From Photobacterium frigidiphilum (lineage in GTDB: Bacteria; Pseudomonadota; Gammaproteobacteria; Enterobacterales; Vibrionaceae), in the NCBI RefSeq assembly GCF_003025615.1, contig NZ_PYMJ01000023.1:1-64000 (forward strand): 64,000 nt of DNA, given 5' to 3'. Position 1 is the stretch's first letter. Each line of letters starts with the position of its first letter. Shown here piece by piece: positions 19,013-26,987 of the stretch. The position numbers and the translations under genes were made by a program. The notes under the pieces are model-generated. The model saw nothing but the letters and a program-made list of their open reading frames with translations, was not told where the DNA came from and searched no databases.

Positions 19013-19015
19013 TAA
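18887..19015 (+). pseudogene. Truncated LysR-family gene (first 42 codons)
   Basis: The frame encodes the start of the helix-turn-helix domain (EQGSMSAAAQVVGMFQP) and then meets TAA where homology to the intact LysR at 27300 stops. Ten bases differ across 126; eight are silent, so the two copies diverged mainly while under selection. The divergent promoter shared with the epimerase is still present upstream. Confidence 0.92.
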
Positions 19016-19416
19016 TTACTCTTAGTTTCATTCATTATTTAAAATCATAAACGTCTTTCGTTTGTGTGTTTTATGCTCAAAAAATGTCAAGATTTAGTTG
19101 GCAACAGTGATGCGAAATATTTTAAATTTTGCGGTAATTCTGATTGTAGAGAAAGAATAAAAGACGAATTGCAGTAGGATCTTGGAATCAAGCGATAGAG
19201 GTCATTCTAGTTTTAATTTCTAAGCGTGAAATATATCATGAGTCAGTTAAAAGTAGAGTTATTACTCTTTTTTATCTTGTTGTTTTTCATCGGGATTTAT
19301 AGTTCATAAAAAATGATTAAAAACTAAAGTGTTTATCTGTTTTAATTGATGAAGAATAAATGGCAAGCATATAAACATTTATAGTTTTATATATTAAACG
19401 TAATGGAAGAGGCTGT

Positions 19417-19488
19417 ATGATTTATACCAAACCAGGTTGTGATGGCTCTTTAGTGAGTTATGACATTAACCCATTAGGCTTATTTTAA
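19417..19488 (+). pseudogene. N-terminal fragment resembling an aldehyde dehydrogenase
   Basis: A 23-codon frame, MIYTKPGCDGSLVSYDINP and four more residues, with a GGAAGAGG ribosome binding site. It resembles the conserved start of Vibrionaceae aldehyde dehydrogenases (MIYxxPGxxGxxVxF), then breaks off. This is probably the 5' end of a gene cut at an insertion junction. The match is from memory. Nothing else is seen in 19016-19561. Confidence 0.45.
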
Positions 19489-19561
19489 AAAACATCTGAA
19501 ATAAACAGACATGATTTTTTTGCTCTGGGAATCTCCCAAGGCTTTTTGACGGTAGAGTAAA

Positions 19562-19912
19562 ATGAAACATATTATTTCAAAAGTAGAAGATCTCAAGAAC
19601 ATTGGTATTAAATTTGATGAAGAAAATGTTAAATCTTGCCTTGTTCATTACGAATTAAAAGGCAAAATCAGAGAAGTACTTAGCCTTGCTGAAGAATTAG
19701 GTTTGGATATTACGAAAGATAAAACCAAATCTAGTGTGTCTGTTGTTGTCAGTAATTTTTCGGATATAGATGGTTGCCGAAAAAAGGTGTTAAACCAGGT
19801 GTATCAAGAACAAACACCGTTGGTTATCGCAACTTTGAAAACAACAAACATTTTTAAAGAAATACTGTTCACATTAGGTGAAGCAGTTGACCGAACAAAA
19901 TATTACAAGTAA
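19562..19912 (+). CDS. Unknown 116-residue protein, first of a tandem paralogous pair
   Basis: Not recognised. It has no signal peptide or TM helix and looks cytoplasmic, with mixed alpha/beta composition. Its stretch IKFDEENVKSCLVHYEL and its C-terminal QEQTPLVIATLKTTNIFKEI align with LNLHDDNIKACLIAVYM and RSQPTVFIGALRKTKEF of the next gene, so the two are probably paralogues. The middle part (about 45-75, DITKDKTKSSVSVVVSNF) is absent from the neighbour. The next gene starts 5 bp downstream, so they form an operon. Confidence 0.7.
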   Translation: MKHIISKVEDLKNIGIKFDEENVKSCLVHYELKGKIREVLSLAEELGLDITKDKTKSSVSVVVSNFSDIDGCRKKVLNQVYQEQTPLVIATLKTTNIFKEILFTLGEAVDRTKYYK

Positions 19913-19917
19913 TCACT

Positions 19918-20172
19918 ATGCCTCTTATTATGAATAAAGAACGATTAACAAAACTAATTTCATCAGCAAAGTTTTATGAACTCAATTTACATGATGACAA
20001 TATTAAAGCGTGTTTGATTGCAGTGTATATGTATGAAGATTTTAATGATGAACACCTAGATTTTACCTTAATGGAAGCTTACCGATCTCAGCCGACAGTG
20101 TTTATTGGAGCTCTTCGCAAAACAAAGGAATTTTGTTGTTGCCTCGAAGCCCTAAATCGCGAAATTGAATAA
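19918..20172 (+). CDS. Unknown 84-residue protein, second of the tandem pair
   Basis: Not recognised. It is a soluble, acidic-leaning protein sharing the pattern (D/E)-(D/E)-N-(V/I)-K-(S/A)-C-L and a C-terminal (V/I)-I-x-(A/G)-x-L-(K/R)-x-T with its neighbour. A later start, MNKERLTKL at 19930, is possible. It has an unusual CCC triplet in KEFCCCLEAL. It is followed closely by further small genes of the same size, so a small-protein operon runs from 19562 to 21063. Confidence 0.65.
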   Translation: MPLIMNKERLTKLISSAKFYELNLHDDNIKACLIAVYMYEDFNDEHLDFTLMEAYRSQPTVFIGALRKTKEFCCCLEALNREIE

Positions 20173-20211
20173 GTTATAGAATTATGTCGTGACTAGGAGA
20201 TATTACTAGGC

Positions 20212-20464
20212 ATGAATATGATTGCGTTATTATTGGCTCTAGATTGGGTGGCGCTTGGGGGCATTGCGATCGGCTGAGAAAGGAAACGTTGGTGTCATTA
20301 TCAGCAGTGAAATTCAAGCAGACGATGAAACTCGTGTACAAATGGTTTGTTATGGTGAACATCATGATACTGCTTGGTTAATGACAGCTAGTGTCTCTGT
20401 GACGAACAAGCAGAAAGAGCAATGTCACGTTTTCCTTTTAAATATAATTAATAGTAATCAGTGA
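20212..20464 (+). pseudogene. Small gene with a frameshift in a run of five G
   Basis: From ATG 20212 the frame reads MNMIALLLALDWVALGG and stops at 20277. The next frame, open from the G-run at 20257-20261, reads ALRSAEKGNVGVIISSEIQ and continues to 20464. Removing one G would fuse them into a protein of about 84 residues, the same size as its neighbours. It may be a real frameshift, an assembly error or programmed slippage. A GGAG lies upstream. Function unknown. Confidence 0.45.
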
Positions 20465-20471
20465 AATTAAT

Positions 20472-20738
20472 ATGAAAGTTGTGTTCGATAAAATAGAAGA
20501 GTATCAAGAAATCACGGGGCAAGAAGGCGAGCATATTGATAAATTAAAATTATATGTGAAATGCTATTTTATAAAAAGTAAATTCTTTAACGACCAAGAT
20601 AAGGCGATGTTATCTCAAGGGATTTTAAAAATATTGCAGTGTGAATTTAATTTTTGTGAATTAACATTTAATCATGATGGCATTGATATAATTACAGATA
20701 TAAATAATATCATTGTGCGTAATATTCTTGGCGCATAG
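20472..20738 (+). CDS. Unknown 88-residue protein
   Basis: Not recognised. It starts 7 bp after the preceding frame, has no signal or membrane segment, and is rich in Lys, Ile and Asp (MKVVFDKIEEYQEITGQEG; FNHDGIDIITDINN). The upstream ribosome binding site is weak. Its place within the small-gene row supports it as real. Confidence 0.6.
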   Translation: MKVVFDKIEEYQEITGQEGEHIDKLKLYVKCYFIKSKFFNDQDKAMLSQGILKILQCEFNFCELTFNHDGIDIITDINNIIVRNILGA

Positions 20739-20808
20739 TGTAAACTTTAAGCTAGACATCATATTGTCATTATACATTATATGCTGTCTTTTTTTATGAG
20801 AAAGAAAA

Positions 20809-21063
20809 GTGGTTGTATTTACATTTGATTCAGTGGATTTTATTTGTTCGATGTTATTAACTGTTAACAATATCGAAAAAGCAGCAATATTTTATAATGA
20901 TGGTAAGAAACTTTGCAAAGTTGTCGGTTTTGATGTTGTTAATGATGATTTCGAAGTTAATGGTATGAGTGTGGAGTATGAGCGTCAGTATGTTCTTACA
21001 CTGTTGGATGGCAGCACTCTAAAGGTAACATTAATAGGAGATGCGATGGTGGTTGAGTCTTAA
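20809..21063 (+). CDS. Unknown 84-residue protein, GTG start
   Basis: Not recognised. GTG at 20809 is preceded by GAGAAAGAAAA; an internal ATG at codon 15 is an alternative. The C-terminal half has a beta-rich pattern (YVLTLLDGSTLKVTLIGDA). It ends the row of small genes. A hydrophobic N-terminal stretch is too short to call a signal peptide. Confidence 0.5.
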   Translation: MVVFTFDSVDFICSMLLTVNNIEKAAIFYNDGKKLCKVVGFDVVNDDFEVNGMSVEYERQYVLTLLDGSTLKVTLIGDAMVVES

Positions 21064-21137
21064 AATATAACTTTATCACCAAGTTTGACCGCTAATGCGG
21101 TTCACTTCACAGACGCTCCGGCTCTGCCCGAACCTGA

Positions 21138-21344
21138 TTAATGAGTTATGCCGCTTTTGGGTTCTCTAACGTACTCCAATAGTGATTTTAAATGATTCTT
21201 GTCGACATTGTGGAATGACCGCAAGACAAACTCTACTTGAGTTTTGCGGTTATCTTTTTCTATCTGATCACAGTAAGCGTACTCACGGCTAGTATTAAGC
21301 GGGTTAACCTCACTATAAAGACCGATTTTCCATTTCAGACTCAA
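21138..21344 (-). CDS. Doubtful 68-residue frame
   Basis: The product is charged (REYAYCDQIEKDNRKTQVEF) and looks protein-like, but the ribosome binding site is poor and I do not recognise it. It might be the end of a broken mobile-element gene. It lies in a 1-kb stretch (21064-22115) with few other signals. Confidence 0.25.
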   Translation of the reverse strand: MSLKWKIGLYSEVNPLNTSREYAYCDQIEKDNRKTQVEFVLRSFHNVDKNHLKSLLEYVREPKSGITH

Positions 21345-21737
21345 GCTAGCGGCGTTAATTCCCCCAAACCTTGATCAAGAACAGATTCGTTAAGCCCTGA
21401 TTTAGCCGCTACGTTCTTGCCATATATTTAGCTTCTTTATTTATATTTCAATGTGTTTTGGTACTGCGTACTGTGTGTTGAATTTGTGTCGAGCTTTACT
21501 CTCGATTGATTGTAGAAATCAGTACCAATATTGTGAACATCAACAAGTAAGGTCACACCATCAGTCACATCGTTCAATACTCTAAATGAGAAAATATAGC
21601 ATTCAAGGCGGAAGCGAGTGCAGTGTAATAGGTTTGTAGCGTATTTATTTCAGTCCAGTTCGTGCGAAGATTAACCTTAGTATAAGTGCTGTAACGATTA
21701 ACTGCATGAAGGATGATAACTGTTTAAAATGGTGTTG

Positions 21738-21905
21738 CTAACAGATAATATGACACTTAAAAAAAACTTTTTTATCAAATAACATGATGTCGGCATTATT
21801 ACTCTCAAAGTTGTTACTTATCGTTTTTGTTAACCAAATAAGGCTGAAAAAAAGAGATAGAACTAAAATGAGAAGTAGGGTCATGGTGATAATTTTCTGT
21901 TTCAT
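21738..21905 (-). CDS. Possible 55-residue single-pass membrane protein
   Basis: The frame reads MKQKIITMTLLLILVLSLFF and on, with one strong N-terminal helix followed by a short soluble tail ending in Cys. It could be a small membrane protein or the stub of a sensor protein. Ribosome binding site weak. Confidence 0.3.
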   Translation of the reverse strand: MKQKIITMTLLLILVLSLFFSLIWLTKTISNNFESNNADIMLFDKKVFFKCHIIC

Positions 21906-22079
21906 TCTTAGTAAGACCTTAAATGATAATGTTGAGATATAAATTTCATTTGATGACGTTGTATTAGTAACTGTTCAATCATACTTAGTGGCATTTGAGT
22001 ACTTTTTTGATATCGAAAACAGTGGTAGCAAGAGATGTAATTACTCATTTGAGATCTTGGTTTCAGTGAGGGGCAGTGA

Positions 22080-22103
22080 TGCTGCCATCTAGGGATGGCA
22101 GCA
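22080..22103. terminator. Hairpin after the tpx operon
   Basis: TGCTGCCATC (22080-22089) pairs with GATGGCAGCA (22094-22103) around a 4-nt loop, 12 bp beyond the last peroxidase stop codon. The T-run is on the plus-strand side (TCTTTT), so it may act in both directions or only as an mRNA 3' structure. Confidence 0.6.
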
Positions 22104-22115
22104 CTCTTTTCGTTA

Positions 22116-22613
22116 TTACAGCACGCTTAATGCTGCGTCGTAATTGGGTGCATCAGTGATCTCACTGACAAGTTCGGTGTATAGCACTTGCCCTATTTCA
22201 TTGATAACAATCACGGCACGTGCGGTTAAACCAGACAACGGCCCTTCACCAATACATACGCCATAATCTTTCGCAAATCCGTTTGAGCGAAAGCAGCTTG
22301 CCATCATTACGTGTTCAATATTATTCTGCTCATTGAATCGACTGGTTGCGAATGGTAAGTCTGCAGAAATGCCAAGAATTACAATATCGGTATGCTCTGT
22401 TGCTAATTCATTAAATTTAATGACACTGTTTGCACAAACTGGTGTATCAATACTTGGGAATATATTTAAAATAACTTTTTTGCCCAAAAATTGGTTGAGT
22501 GTAATATCTGTTAAGTCGTTACCACACAGAGAGAATGATGGTGCATTCTCTTTGATTTCTGGTAATTGACCTGTGAGCGGCACGGAATTTCCTGTGAAAG
22601 TGACTGTAGTCAT
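22116..22613 (-). CDS. tpx: Thiol peroxidase Tpx-like, cytoplasmic, resolving Cys replaced
   Basis: An atypical 2-Cys peroxiredoxin relative that reduces peroxides using thioredoxin. The 165-residue length and core match E. coli Tpx: NIFPSIDTPVCANS carries the peroxidatic Cys60, and ADLPFATSRF is conserved. The resolving cysteine of E. coli Tpx (Cys95, in SRFC) is Asn94 here. Instead Cys107 sits in MMASCFRS, where E. coli has Thr. The enzyme could use this cysteine, or act as a one-Cys peroxidase. No signal peptide. Last gene of a three-gene row of paralogues, 31 bp after the periplasmic copy. Confidence 0.93.
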   Translation of the reverse strand: MTTVTFTGNSVPLTGQLPEIKENAPSFSLCGNDLTDITLNQFLGKKVILNIFPSIDTPVCANSVIKFNELATEHTDIVILGISADLPFATSRFNEQNNIEHVMMASCFRSNGFAKDYGVCIGEGPLSGLTARAVIVINEIGQVLYTELVSEITDAPNYDAALSVL

Positions 22614-22644
22614 TTTATGATCTCTTTTTTATAATAATGGGTGA

Positions 22645-23259
22645 TTAGATGTATTGTTTTGCAATTGTAATCGCTTTTGTTAAATCAGGTGTTGTAGTCA
22701 ACTCAGGTACACGTTGGATATGACGGATGATGTTATTCTTATCTACAACAATGATGGTGCGGGTCAATAAGCCGATACCAGCAATTTGTGTTCCTGTTTT
22801 TTGACCGAAGCTATGCGATACGGCATCTGATAAGAAAGTAATTTGCTTGTTGATCTCGGCGGCTTTGGCAAAGCGAGATTGTGCAAATGGTGTGTCAGCA
22901 CTGACAGCTAAGAAATCAATACCTGAAGTATTGTTAGCATTCAGGTAGTCGCTTAGTTCGTGCAGTTGCTCATCACATACAGGGGTATCGACAGAAGCAA
23001 TGATGTTGTAAATGCGTATGTTCTTTGATGGTACTGTTGTATCGAAATCACTAAGATCATTTTGTTTAAGCATAATGCTCGGCATCATATCGCCAAGTTT
23101 AACCGCGTGACCAGTCAGTTGTAATGGGGCAGTTTCTAGTGTGACGGTATTACCGATGCCTAATGGTGCAGAATCGGTGACAGTACTGAATTGATTGGCT
23201 GCAAGCGTTGCTGTTGATAAAAAGCAAGCTATTAAAGCAGATAAGGTTGTTTTTTTCAT
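22645..23259 (-). CDS. Periplasmic Tpx-like peroxiredoxin (one-Cys)
   Basis: A 204-residue protein with a clear signal peptide (MKKTTLSALIACFLSTATLA), so probably periplasmic. The peroxidatic Cys95 lies in IIASVDTPVCDEQ, and SADTPFAQSRFA matches the Tpx core. After signal removal Cys95 is the only cysteine, so no internal disulfide can form. It would need an outside thiol partner, or could pass oxidation to another protein. Exported Tpx-type enzymes are less usual than cytoplasmic ones. Middle gene of the row, 63 bp after the upstream copy. Confidence 0.88.
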   Translation of the reverse strand: MKKTTLSALIACFLSTATLAANQFSTVTDSAPLGIGNTVTLETAPLQLTGHAVKLGDMMPSIMLKQNDLSDFDTTVPSKNIRIYNIIASVDTPVCDEQLHELSDYLNANNTSGIDFLAVSADTPFAQSRFAKAAEINKQITFLSDAVSHSFGQKTGTQIAGIGLLTRTIIVVDKNNIIRHIQRVPELTTTPDLTKAITIAKQYI

Positions 23260-23322
23260 TGATTATAACTCTTATTGTTGTTAGCAGAATAAGAAATCCT
23301 GCTTTCGAATTTAATTAATGTA

Positions 23323-23835
23323 TTACTTTATTAATGATTTGAACGCAGCACTATAATCAGGCTCATCAAATAGGTGACTAATAAGTTCATGATGTTGAAT
23401 CTTACTTTTTTCATTAATACAAATAACAGCACGTGCTGAAAAACCAGCGAAAATAGAGTCGGAAATTAAGGTGTTGTAATCATGCATAAAGATTGGTGAA
23501 TGGTAGCATGATGCAAATTTAATATAATCTAACCCTTCGGATTCAATAAATCTAATAAGTGCAAAAGGAGTATCGATTGATACACACAGTACGGTAATGT
23601 CTGTTATATATTTAAACCTCATTGCCCATAAGTTGAACTCTCGAATGCTGTTGGCACAAAGAATTGAGTCCACGCTAGGAAACGTATAAATAATCAGTTT
23701 ATTTCCTTTAAAGTGCTCAAGTGTAACCGGTGAAAAGTGAACGCTTGTTAATGAAAACTGTCGAGCCTGTTCGCCAACATTAACAGGTACACCTGTTATT
23801 GCTATTGATGCATTTTTATAAGAAATATAATTCAT
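23323..23835 (-). CDS. Divergent third Tpx-like protein
   Basis: 170 residues, no signal peptide. Cys60 lies in TFPSVDSILCANS, so the usual TPVC is SILC, with Ser in place of the conserved Thr (both hydroxyl residues). SRFC is changed to IRFI. It shares a cysteine in FASCYHS (Cys110) at the same place as Cys107 of the last gene, which suggests a lineage-specific resolving cysteine. Cys84 is also present. First gene of the peroxidase row. The 402-bp gap 23836-24237 separates it from the divergent ToxR-like gene, so the two may share control. Confidence 0.85.
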   Translation of the reverse strand: MNYISYKNASIAITGVPVNVGEQARQFSLTSVHFSPVTLEHFKGNKLIIYTFPSVDSILCANSIREFNLWAMRFKYITDITVLCVSIDTPFALIRFIESEGLDYIKFASCYHSPIFMHDYNTLISDSIFAGFSARAVICINEKSKIQHHELISHLFDEPDYSAAFKSLIK

Positions 23836-24237
23836 TTAAATACTTAGTGTTACGCTAGTAATAAACCAACATGTGTTATTTGCTTTGGAGCTAATATATT
23901 GAAATGTCATCGCTTTTAATAATTAACTTTTCATAAATTTAAAATGCCAATAAAATCATTAATATAGAGAGGAGTTATGACTCTAAAGTGTGTATTTTTG
24001 TGACTGACATCATAAAAATACGCTTTTTTTCATAGCGTGAATTAAATTTTCATATGATAAATGTCATTATTTATAGGCATAAATGCTCAAGTTTGCCTGT
24101 TAAAGCAGCAACTTATGTGCGCCTGATTGCATATTAATTGTAATTATTGATTATTGATTAGTGTTTTATTGTTGGTTTATGTATGATTCTTTCAAATAGT
24201 TACATATAATGAAAAGCCATAACATATAGAGAAAATT
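23836..24237. promoter_or_regulatory. Divergent intergenic region between tpx row and ToxR-like gene
   Basis: An AT-rich 402-bp gap that must hold the promoters of both the peroxidase row and the plus-strand regulator pair. I see direct T/A tracts such as TTATTGATTATTGATTA near 24140 but cannot assign a specific binding site. Confidence 0.4.
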
Positions 24238-25053
24238 ATGTGGATATTTCATCCTCATCAACGTGAACAGCTCCATAACTCAAAGCTTAATGTTTATAAA
24301 CGTATTAAATCGACAGATTGTCAAATTTTAAAACTATTGGTTAAGCATCAAGGTCAATTAGTCAGTAAAGACGTACTAAATAATAATGCTTGGGAAGATA
24401 GGATCGTTTCAGATGCAAGTTTAACGCAAGCAATAGCACAACTACGATTAACACTCGGGGATAGTGGGAAAGAGCAAAAAATAATAAAAACACTACCTCG
24501 GAAGGGCTACATGCTAATTGAGGGGCATGTTGTTTTTTCTGATGATTATGAAAAAATAACAAAGTCGACAACGAGCACTTCATTAAGTCAGAATGAGGTG
24601 AAAGTTCACGTTAAAACAGAAGATGATAATAAAACTGAGGCAAAAATAATCCAAAAAATTCATTTTTTGTGCCAATTAAATTGGTGGCGTAGAATGAATG
24701 TTTTTTTTATCTTCATTATTTTACTGTTTGCTTCTTTTTTCTATTACCGTTTAGGGAATGTTATGATTCAGCGATGGTCACTAGAGCCAAATACGTGGAA
24801 TATGACAGACGTCGGTGGTACAACGTATTATTACGATAACCATGGTGGTAGTGAAATATTGTATAAACAGGTTGTTAGCAAGTTAAACCAGCATATTACC
24901 GATCTATTTATTTCAAAGAACCCTGGTCAGTTCTATGTATCGTGTGTTTACCGTTGCGTAAAACTCAACGAACAATCCGTTAAAAATCTCTCTTTTTCTA
25001 TGGATTATTCTTTCCTTGATATGCGGAACATCATTAATGAACAATGTCGCTAA
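24238..25053 (+). CDS. ToxR-like membrane-bound transcription regulator, copy 1
   Basis: A 271-residue one-pass regulator. Residues 1-98 form an OmpR/PhoB-type winged helix (KRIKSTDCQILKLLV; SLTQAIAQLRLTLGDSGKEQ; IIKTLPRKGYML). A linker of about 50 residues follows, then a TM helix about 154-171, then a periplasmic domain of about 100 residues. That domain ends ISKNPGQFYVSCVYRC..NEQCR and has three cysteines. Architecture matches ToxR, TcpP and VtrA. The downstream partner gene overlaps it by 17 nt. Homologous to the regulator at 26019. Likely targets are nearby genes such as the tpx row, but this is inference. Confidence 0.87.
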   Translation: MWIFHPHQREQLHNSKLNVYKRIKSTDCQILKLLVKHQGQLVSKDVLNNNAWEDRIVSDASLTQAIAQLRLTLGDSGKEQKIIKTLPRKGYMLIEGHVVFSDDYEKITKSTTSTSLSQNEVKVHVKTEDDNKTEAKIIQKIHFLCQLNWWRRMNVFFIFIILLFASFFYYRLGNVMIQRWSLEPNTWNMTDVGGTTYYYDNHGGSEILYKQVVSKLNQHITDLFISKNPGQFYVSCVYRCVKLNEQSVKNLSFSMDYSFLDMRNIINEQCR

Positions 25054-25525
25054 ATACACACTGGTATTGTACTGCTTAGGAGCATTGTGTGGAGCGGTGT
25101 ACTTGTTAGGTTCAAATGAGTTATTTGTGAGTAAAGTAATTAATAACCGTACGAACCCGATAGTTTTTAGTGAAGGAGTTGCCTATGGTAAAAATAGTGT
25201 CAACCGCTATCGTGAAGTGCACTCTATCCTTCGTTTATTCTGGGGAATACACAGCATGAAATCGACAGTTTTATCTTCAAACTCTGATGATAAAGCATAT
25301 AACCAATCGTATTCGATCCATTTTTTAAGCAGTAACTTGTTTTCAGTATCGATGAGTGCAGGCAATCAAAAGAAACGGTCTAGTTCGGGGTCAGATCTCT
25401 CAGAAGCCCATTTAAATGAGTACCCACGAGACGAGGTTTTTCAGATCGTAAAGAAAACGTCGGCACTTATATGTTACTCAAGCTTGAGTACATCAGCTGT
25501 AGATTGTGTACAGTTTGTAAAGTGA
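25037..25525 (+). CDS. ToxS/VtrC-like membrane partner, copy 1
   Basis: 162 residues from the ATG at 25037, which overlaps the regulator by 17 nt. One N-terminal TM helix is followed by a periplasmic domain with SYSIHFL, YPRDEVFQIV and a C-terminal ALICYSSLSTSAVDCVQF holding two cysteines 11 residues apart. In ToxRS, TcpPH and VtrAC the small partner binds the regulator's periplasmic domain and helps sense bile or lipids. Sequence is far from ToxS; the assignment rests on size, topology, overlap and the paralogous pair at 25553-26822. Confidence 0.75.
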   Translation: MNNVAKYTLVLYCLGALCGAVYLLGSNELFVSKVINNRTNPIVFSEGVAYGKNSVNRYREVHSILRLFWGIHSMKSTVLSSNSDDKAYNQSYSIHFLSSNLFSVSMSAGNQKKRSSSGSDLSEAHLNEYPRDEVFQIVKKTSALICYSSLSTSAVDCVQFVK

Positions 25526-25552
25526 TTCCTGAATTTTATGATGAAAACACTA

Positions 25553-26035
25553 TCACCGTACTATTGTTCGACATGAGACTGTATGTAAATTCAAACTTGT
25601 TGTACAAATGAAATGTTCGTCTTCATAGGCAATTTTGAAAAATTCATAACGTGGAAAAGATCGTTGATTAACCAGAAAAATATCCTTCTCTATCATCGAA
25701 TCGTAATTATTATTAGTGAGAGTCAGAGAGGACATTACGTCATTACCTAAAAATTTAATCGAATAGGTATTGTTGTAAAGCTTCACTTCTCCCTTAGTGC
25801 TAATTGAGGCTTGTACTGTGGAAAATCCCCACAAATCCGTAATGATTGAATTAAGCTCTTTGTATGCACTACTATCACCATTAAGAAAGAGTTCTTTTTC
25901 TGAATAAAAAGCGGGAGAACCATACTGTTTTATTACTTCAGGACGGTTTGAAAAATTTACTATCACTAGAGTTAGAAAACAGAAAAGAGAAAGAAAAATA
26001 TAAATATATAGGATTATTTTAGTTACATGTTTCAC
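25553..26035 (-). CDS. ToxS/VtrC-like membrane partner, copy 2
   Basis: 160 residues with an N-terminal TM helix and a periplasmic domain that shares YSIKFL, FPRYEFFKIA and HFICTTSLNLHTVSCRTI with copy 1. The two C-terminal cysteines are again 11 residues apart. It overlaps its regulator by 17 nt, exactly as in copy 1, and converges on copy 1 with only 27 bp between stop codons. Confidence 0.75.
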   Translation of the reverse strand: MKHVTKIILYIYIFLSLFCFLTLVIVNFSNRPEVIKQYGSPAFYSEKELFLNGDSSAYKELNSIITDLWGFSTVQASISTKGEVKLYNNTYSIKFLGNDVMSSLTLTNNNYDSMIEKDIFLVNQRSFPRYEFFKIAYEDEHFICTTSLNLHTVSCRTIVR

Positions 26036-26822
26036 GTATCTTTCCTAGTATTAATTCAAACGGATAATCATCAGTAAACGAGATATTATATGCATTATCT
26101 TGTTTGTAAGTCTTGTTATAGTAAATACACGAAAGATAAAATCTATCAGGATTCTTAAAGATAAGTATATGACTAATAGTGTCGGGGATATTATCTTTCA
26201 AATAAAGGTATAATTTCTCACTTGCATTTTCACCATCTAAATGAAAATGAGTATTATATTCATTTTTTATTATAATTGGCAAATTAACCAGACCTTTCTT
26301 CTGATAAAAAAGGTTGTATATGTTGTAAAAATTAACCGTGGCAATAAATAAAAAAACAATGAAAAATAAATTTTTAATTTTATTGTTTACATATTTTCTG
26401 TAGAAAAATTTAATGCTTTCAATGCTCTCATTAAGTAAGAGCATGTTGGTGTTTTTTTCTATGTTAATAATGGTATGGTCGTTTTTTTCTTCAACATTAA
26501 ACGTTGAGGTAATGGGTTGATTTAAAACAATATTACCAGGCAGTAGCATGTATCCTTCACGAGGTTTGGTTTTTATTATTTTTTGCTCTTTTCCACTATC
26601 TCCCAATAAAAATCGAAGTTGGGAGATTGATTGAGTAATGTTATTTTCCGATACGGGCCGCCCTCCCCATATCTCATGCATGATTGATTTTTTTGTGACA
26701 TAGTGACCCTCATTACTTATCAGTAAATACAGAGTGTCTGACTCCGTAGATTTTATTCGTTTTACTTTTCCTGTTACCACATTGACTAACTGATGGTAAG
26801 CTGTGGGGTTAAAATGCCACAA
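26019..26822 (-). CDS. ToxR-like membrane-bound transcription regulator, copy 2
   Basis: A 267-residue paralogue of the regulator at 24238. The winged helix (VKRIKSTESDTLYLLI; TQSISQLRFLLGDSGKEQ; IIKTKPREGYMLLPG) is nearly superposable, with a TM helix around residues 150-170. The periplasmic part retains FKNPDRFYLSCIYY and a C-terminal RETCN, so two of the three cysteines of copy 1 are conserved. Codons are very AT-rich compared with neighbours outside the island. Promoter region is 26823-26987, with no gene seen. Confidence 0.87.
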   Translation of the reverse strand: MWHFNPTAYHQLVNVVTGKVKRIKSTESDTLYLLISNEGHYVTKKSIMHEIWGGRPVSENNITQSISQLRFLLGDSGKEQKIIKTKPREGYMLLPGNIVLNQPITSTFNVEEKNDHTIINIEKNTNMLLLNESIESIKFFYRKYVNNKIKNLFFIVFLFIATVNFYNIYNLFYQKKGLVNLPIIIKNEYNTHFHLDGENASEKLYLYLKDNIPDTISHILIFKNPDRFYLSCIYYNKTYKQDNAYNISFTDDYPFELILGKIRETCN

Positions 26823-26987
26823 AATTTATACTCACTAATTTTTATACATTTATTTTAAATAATTAATGTCACATGGAAAAATGAAATTAAAAATGTAAGC
26901 AATTATTTCACAATGTGAATAAGAAGTCGATTGTTAATCATATCTAGTGCCCTTTCTAAAATTAAAGTATTTATTCAGAATATTCCC

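Noticed and set aside
20213..20380. FAD/NAD-binding motif in a third frame (YDCVIIGSRLGGAW)
   Set aside because: Only about 14 residues look like a Rossmann start, and the frame then gives no family features; probably chance.
19015..26987. Classical integrative element with integrase and tRNA site
   Set aside because: No integrase gene and no tRNA gene seen at either boundary; the flanks are a duplicated gene locus instead.
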